NCBI GenBank assembly: GCA_009929315.1
Contig: SAAS01000010.1
Coordinates: 1-60,117, forward strand
Reading direction: 5' to 3'
Length of the DNA stretch: 60,117 nucleotides
Source: Clostridia bacterium
GTDB taxonomy: Bacteria; Bacillota; Clostridia; Oscillospirales; Oscillospiraceae
In this document: piece after piece, positions 59,855 to 60,117 of the stretch
Position numbering within the stretch: the first letter of the stretch is position 1
Layout: every line of letters starts with the position of its first letter
Translations under genes and position numbers: made by a program
The notes under the pieces: generated by a model
The model's input: only the letters and a program-made list of their open reading frames with translations
The model's database searches: none
What the model was told of the DNA's origin: nothing

Positions 59855-59902
59855 ATAAGTCGGCGAACAATCTCTGAATGAAGAATTGTTCGCCGACTTA
59901 TT
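59855..59902. terminator. Bidirectional terminator between S24 regulator and ybaB
   Basis: Perfect 18-bp inverted repeat with core AGTCGGCGAACAAT (59855-59872 / 59885-59902) and a 12-base loop between two convergent genes. Confidence 0.9.
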
Positions 59903-59918
59903 ACAGCTTTTCTTATGA

Positions 59919-60117
59919 TTAAAGCCCCAGTGCTCCGAGATTAAGACCGCCTGTCAGCTTAGCCATGTTTTCGCTTGCGCTCGCTTCCGCCTTTCGCATA
60001 GCCTCATTCACCGCCGCGATAATCATGTCCTGAAGCATTTCAACGTCCTCGGGGTCAACCGCGTCCGGCTCGATGACAAGAGAAATGAGTTCCTTTTTAC
60101 CGCTGATTACGGCGGTT
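59919..60117 (-). CDS. YbaB/EbfC-family nucleoid-associated protein, C-terminal part
   Basis: The minus-strand frame is open to the window edge and ends at 59919. The visible 65 residues include GKKELISLVIEPDAVDPED, MLQDMIIAAVNEAMRKAEA and NMAKLTGGLNLGALGL, the typical YbaB/EbfC C-terminus. These small DNA-binding proteins often sit between dnaX and recR. The N-terminus is outside the window. Confidence 0.93.
   Translation of the reverse strand, partial: TAVISGKKELISLVIEPDAVDPEDVEMLQDMIIAAVNEAMRKAEASASENMAKLTGGLNLGALGL

Noticed and set aside
1..60117. CRISPR array, insertion sequences or prophage
   Set aside because: I saw no spaced direct-repeat array, transposase or phage structural gene; the S24 regulator alone is not evidence of a prophage.

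Overview
The window looks like chromosome from an anaerobic, endospore-forming member of the Bacillota (class Clostridia; Oscillospirales-like is my inference). The reasons are the glgC-glgD pair, the sporulation genes (spoIIGA, sigE, spoIIE, a SpoIVFA/SpoIVFB-like pair), group B and group C [FeFe]-hydrogenase homologues with Rex, a tungsten-type aldehyde:ferredoxin oxidoreductase, and good Gram-positive ribosome binding sites, including several TTG and GTG starts. I see no prophage, insertion sequence or CRISPR array. Most of the sequence is dense ordinary chromosome.

Layout. 1-5.5 kb: glycogen operon glgC (partial), glgD, glgA, glgP. 5.6-7.3 kb: spoIIGA-sigE. 7.3-12.6 kb (minus): rex, a small [2Fe-2S] protein, an H-cluster/PAS sensor protein, a PP2C phosphatase and a group B [FeFe]-hydrogenase, behind a promoter whose -35 box lies in a Rex-like operator. 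12.8-14.7 kb: adenine deaminase under an adenine riboswitch with a complete terminator switch. 15.2-24.3 kb (minus): an eight-gene operon of sulfite-oxidase-fold repeat proteins, a BtuCD/FecCD-type ABC importer, rhodanese-like and FMN-binding-like lipoproteins and a THEP1 NTPase. It is preceded by a structured leader resembling the Moco/Tuco riboswitch family and ending in an intrinsic terminator. 24.4-30.0 kb: MoeB-like E1 enzyme, TetR regulator, iron-type alcohol dehydrogenase, MoaD-like carrier, AOR and a 16-Cys ferredoxin, apparently one regulon sharing an identical palindromic operator at two promoters.

30.3-35.1 kb: a DUF2804 protein, a PNPOx-like flavoprotein, and divergent znuA / znuC-znuB-zur around one Zur-like palindrome. 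35.2-40.3 kb: a membrane protein, NAGPA-like glycosidase, GT2-GtrA fusion, then ahcY with an SAH/MTA deaminase. 40.5-46.3 kb: spoIIE with a small membrane-protein gene, murC, cca. 46.4-52.2 kb: metallo-beta-lactamase-fold hydrolase, S8 protease with SLH repeats, argH, cardiolipin synthase. 52.4-56.7 kb: M23 and M50 peptidases (SpoIVFA/SpoIVFB-like), then the TIGR03960/TIGR03936 radical-SAM pair. 56.8 kb: tRNA-Pro(CGG), followed by a short AT-rich stretch, a Tim44-like protein, a structured 69-bp tandem repeat, an XRE-S24 regulator and a partial YbaB/EbfC gene.

The most interesting unit is 15.2-30.0 kb. The Moco/Tuco-like leader, the type II importer (a class that includes the molybdate/tungstate transporter MolBCA), the MoeB- and MoaD-like proteins and the AOR together suggest an integrated tungsten/molybdenum-pterin programme. 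Its surface SUOX-fold proteins have no described role that I know of.
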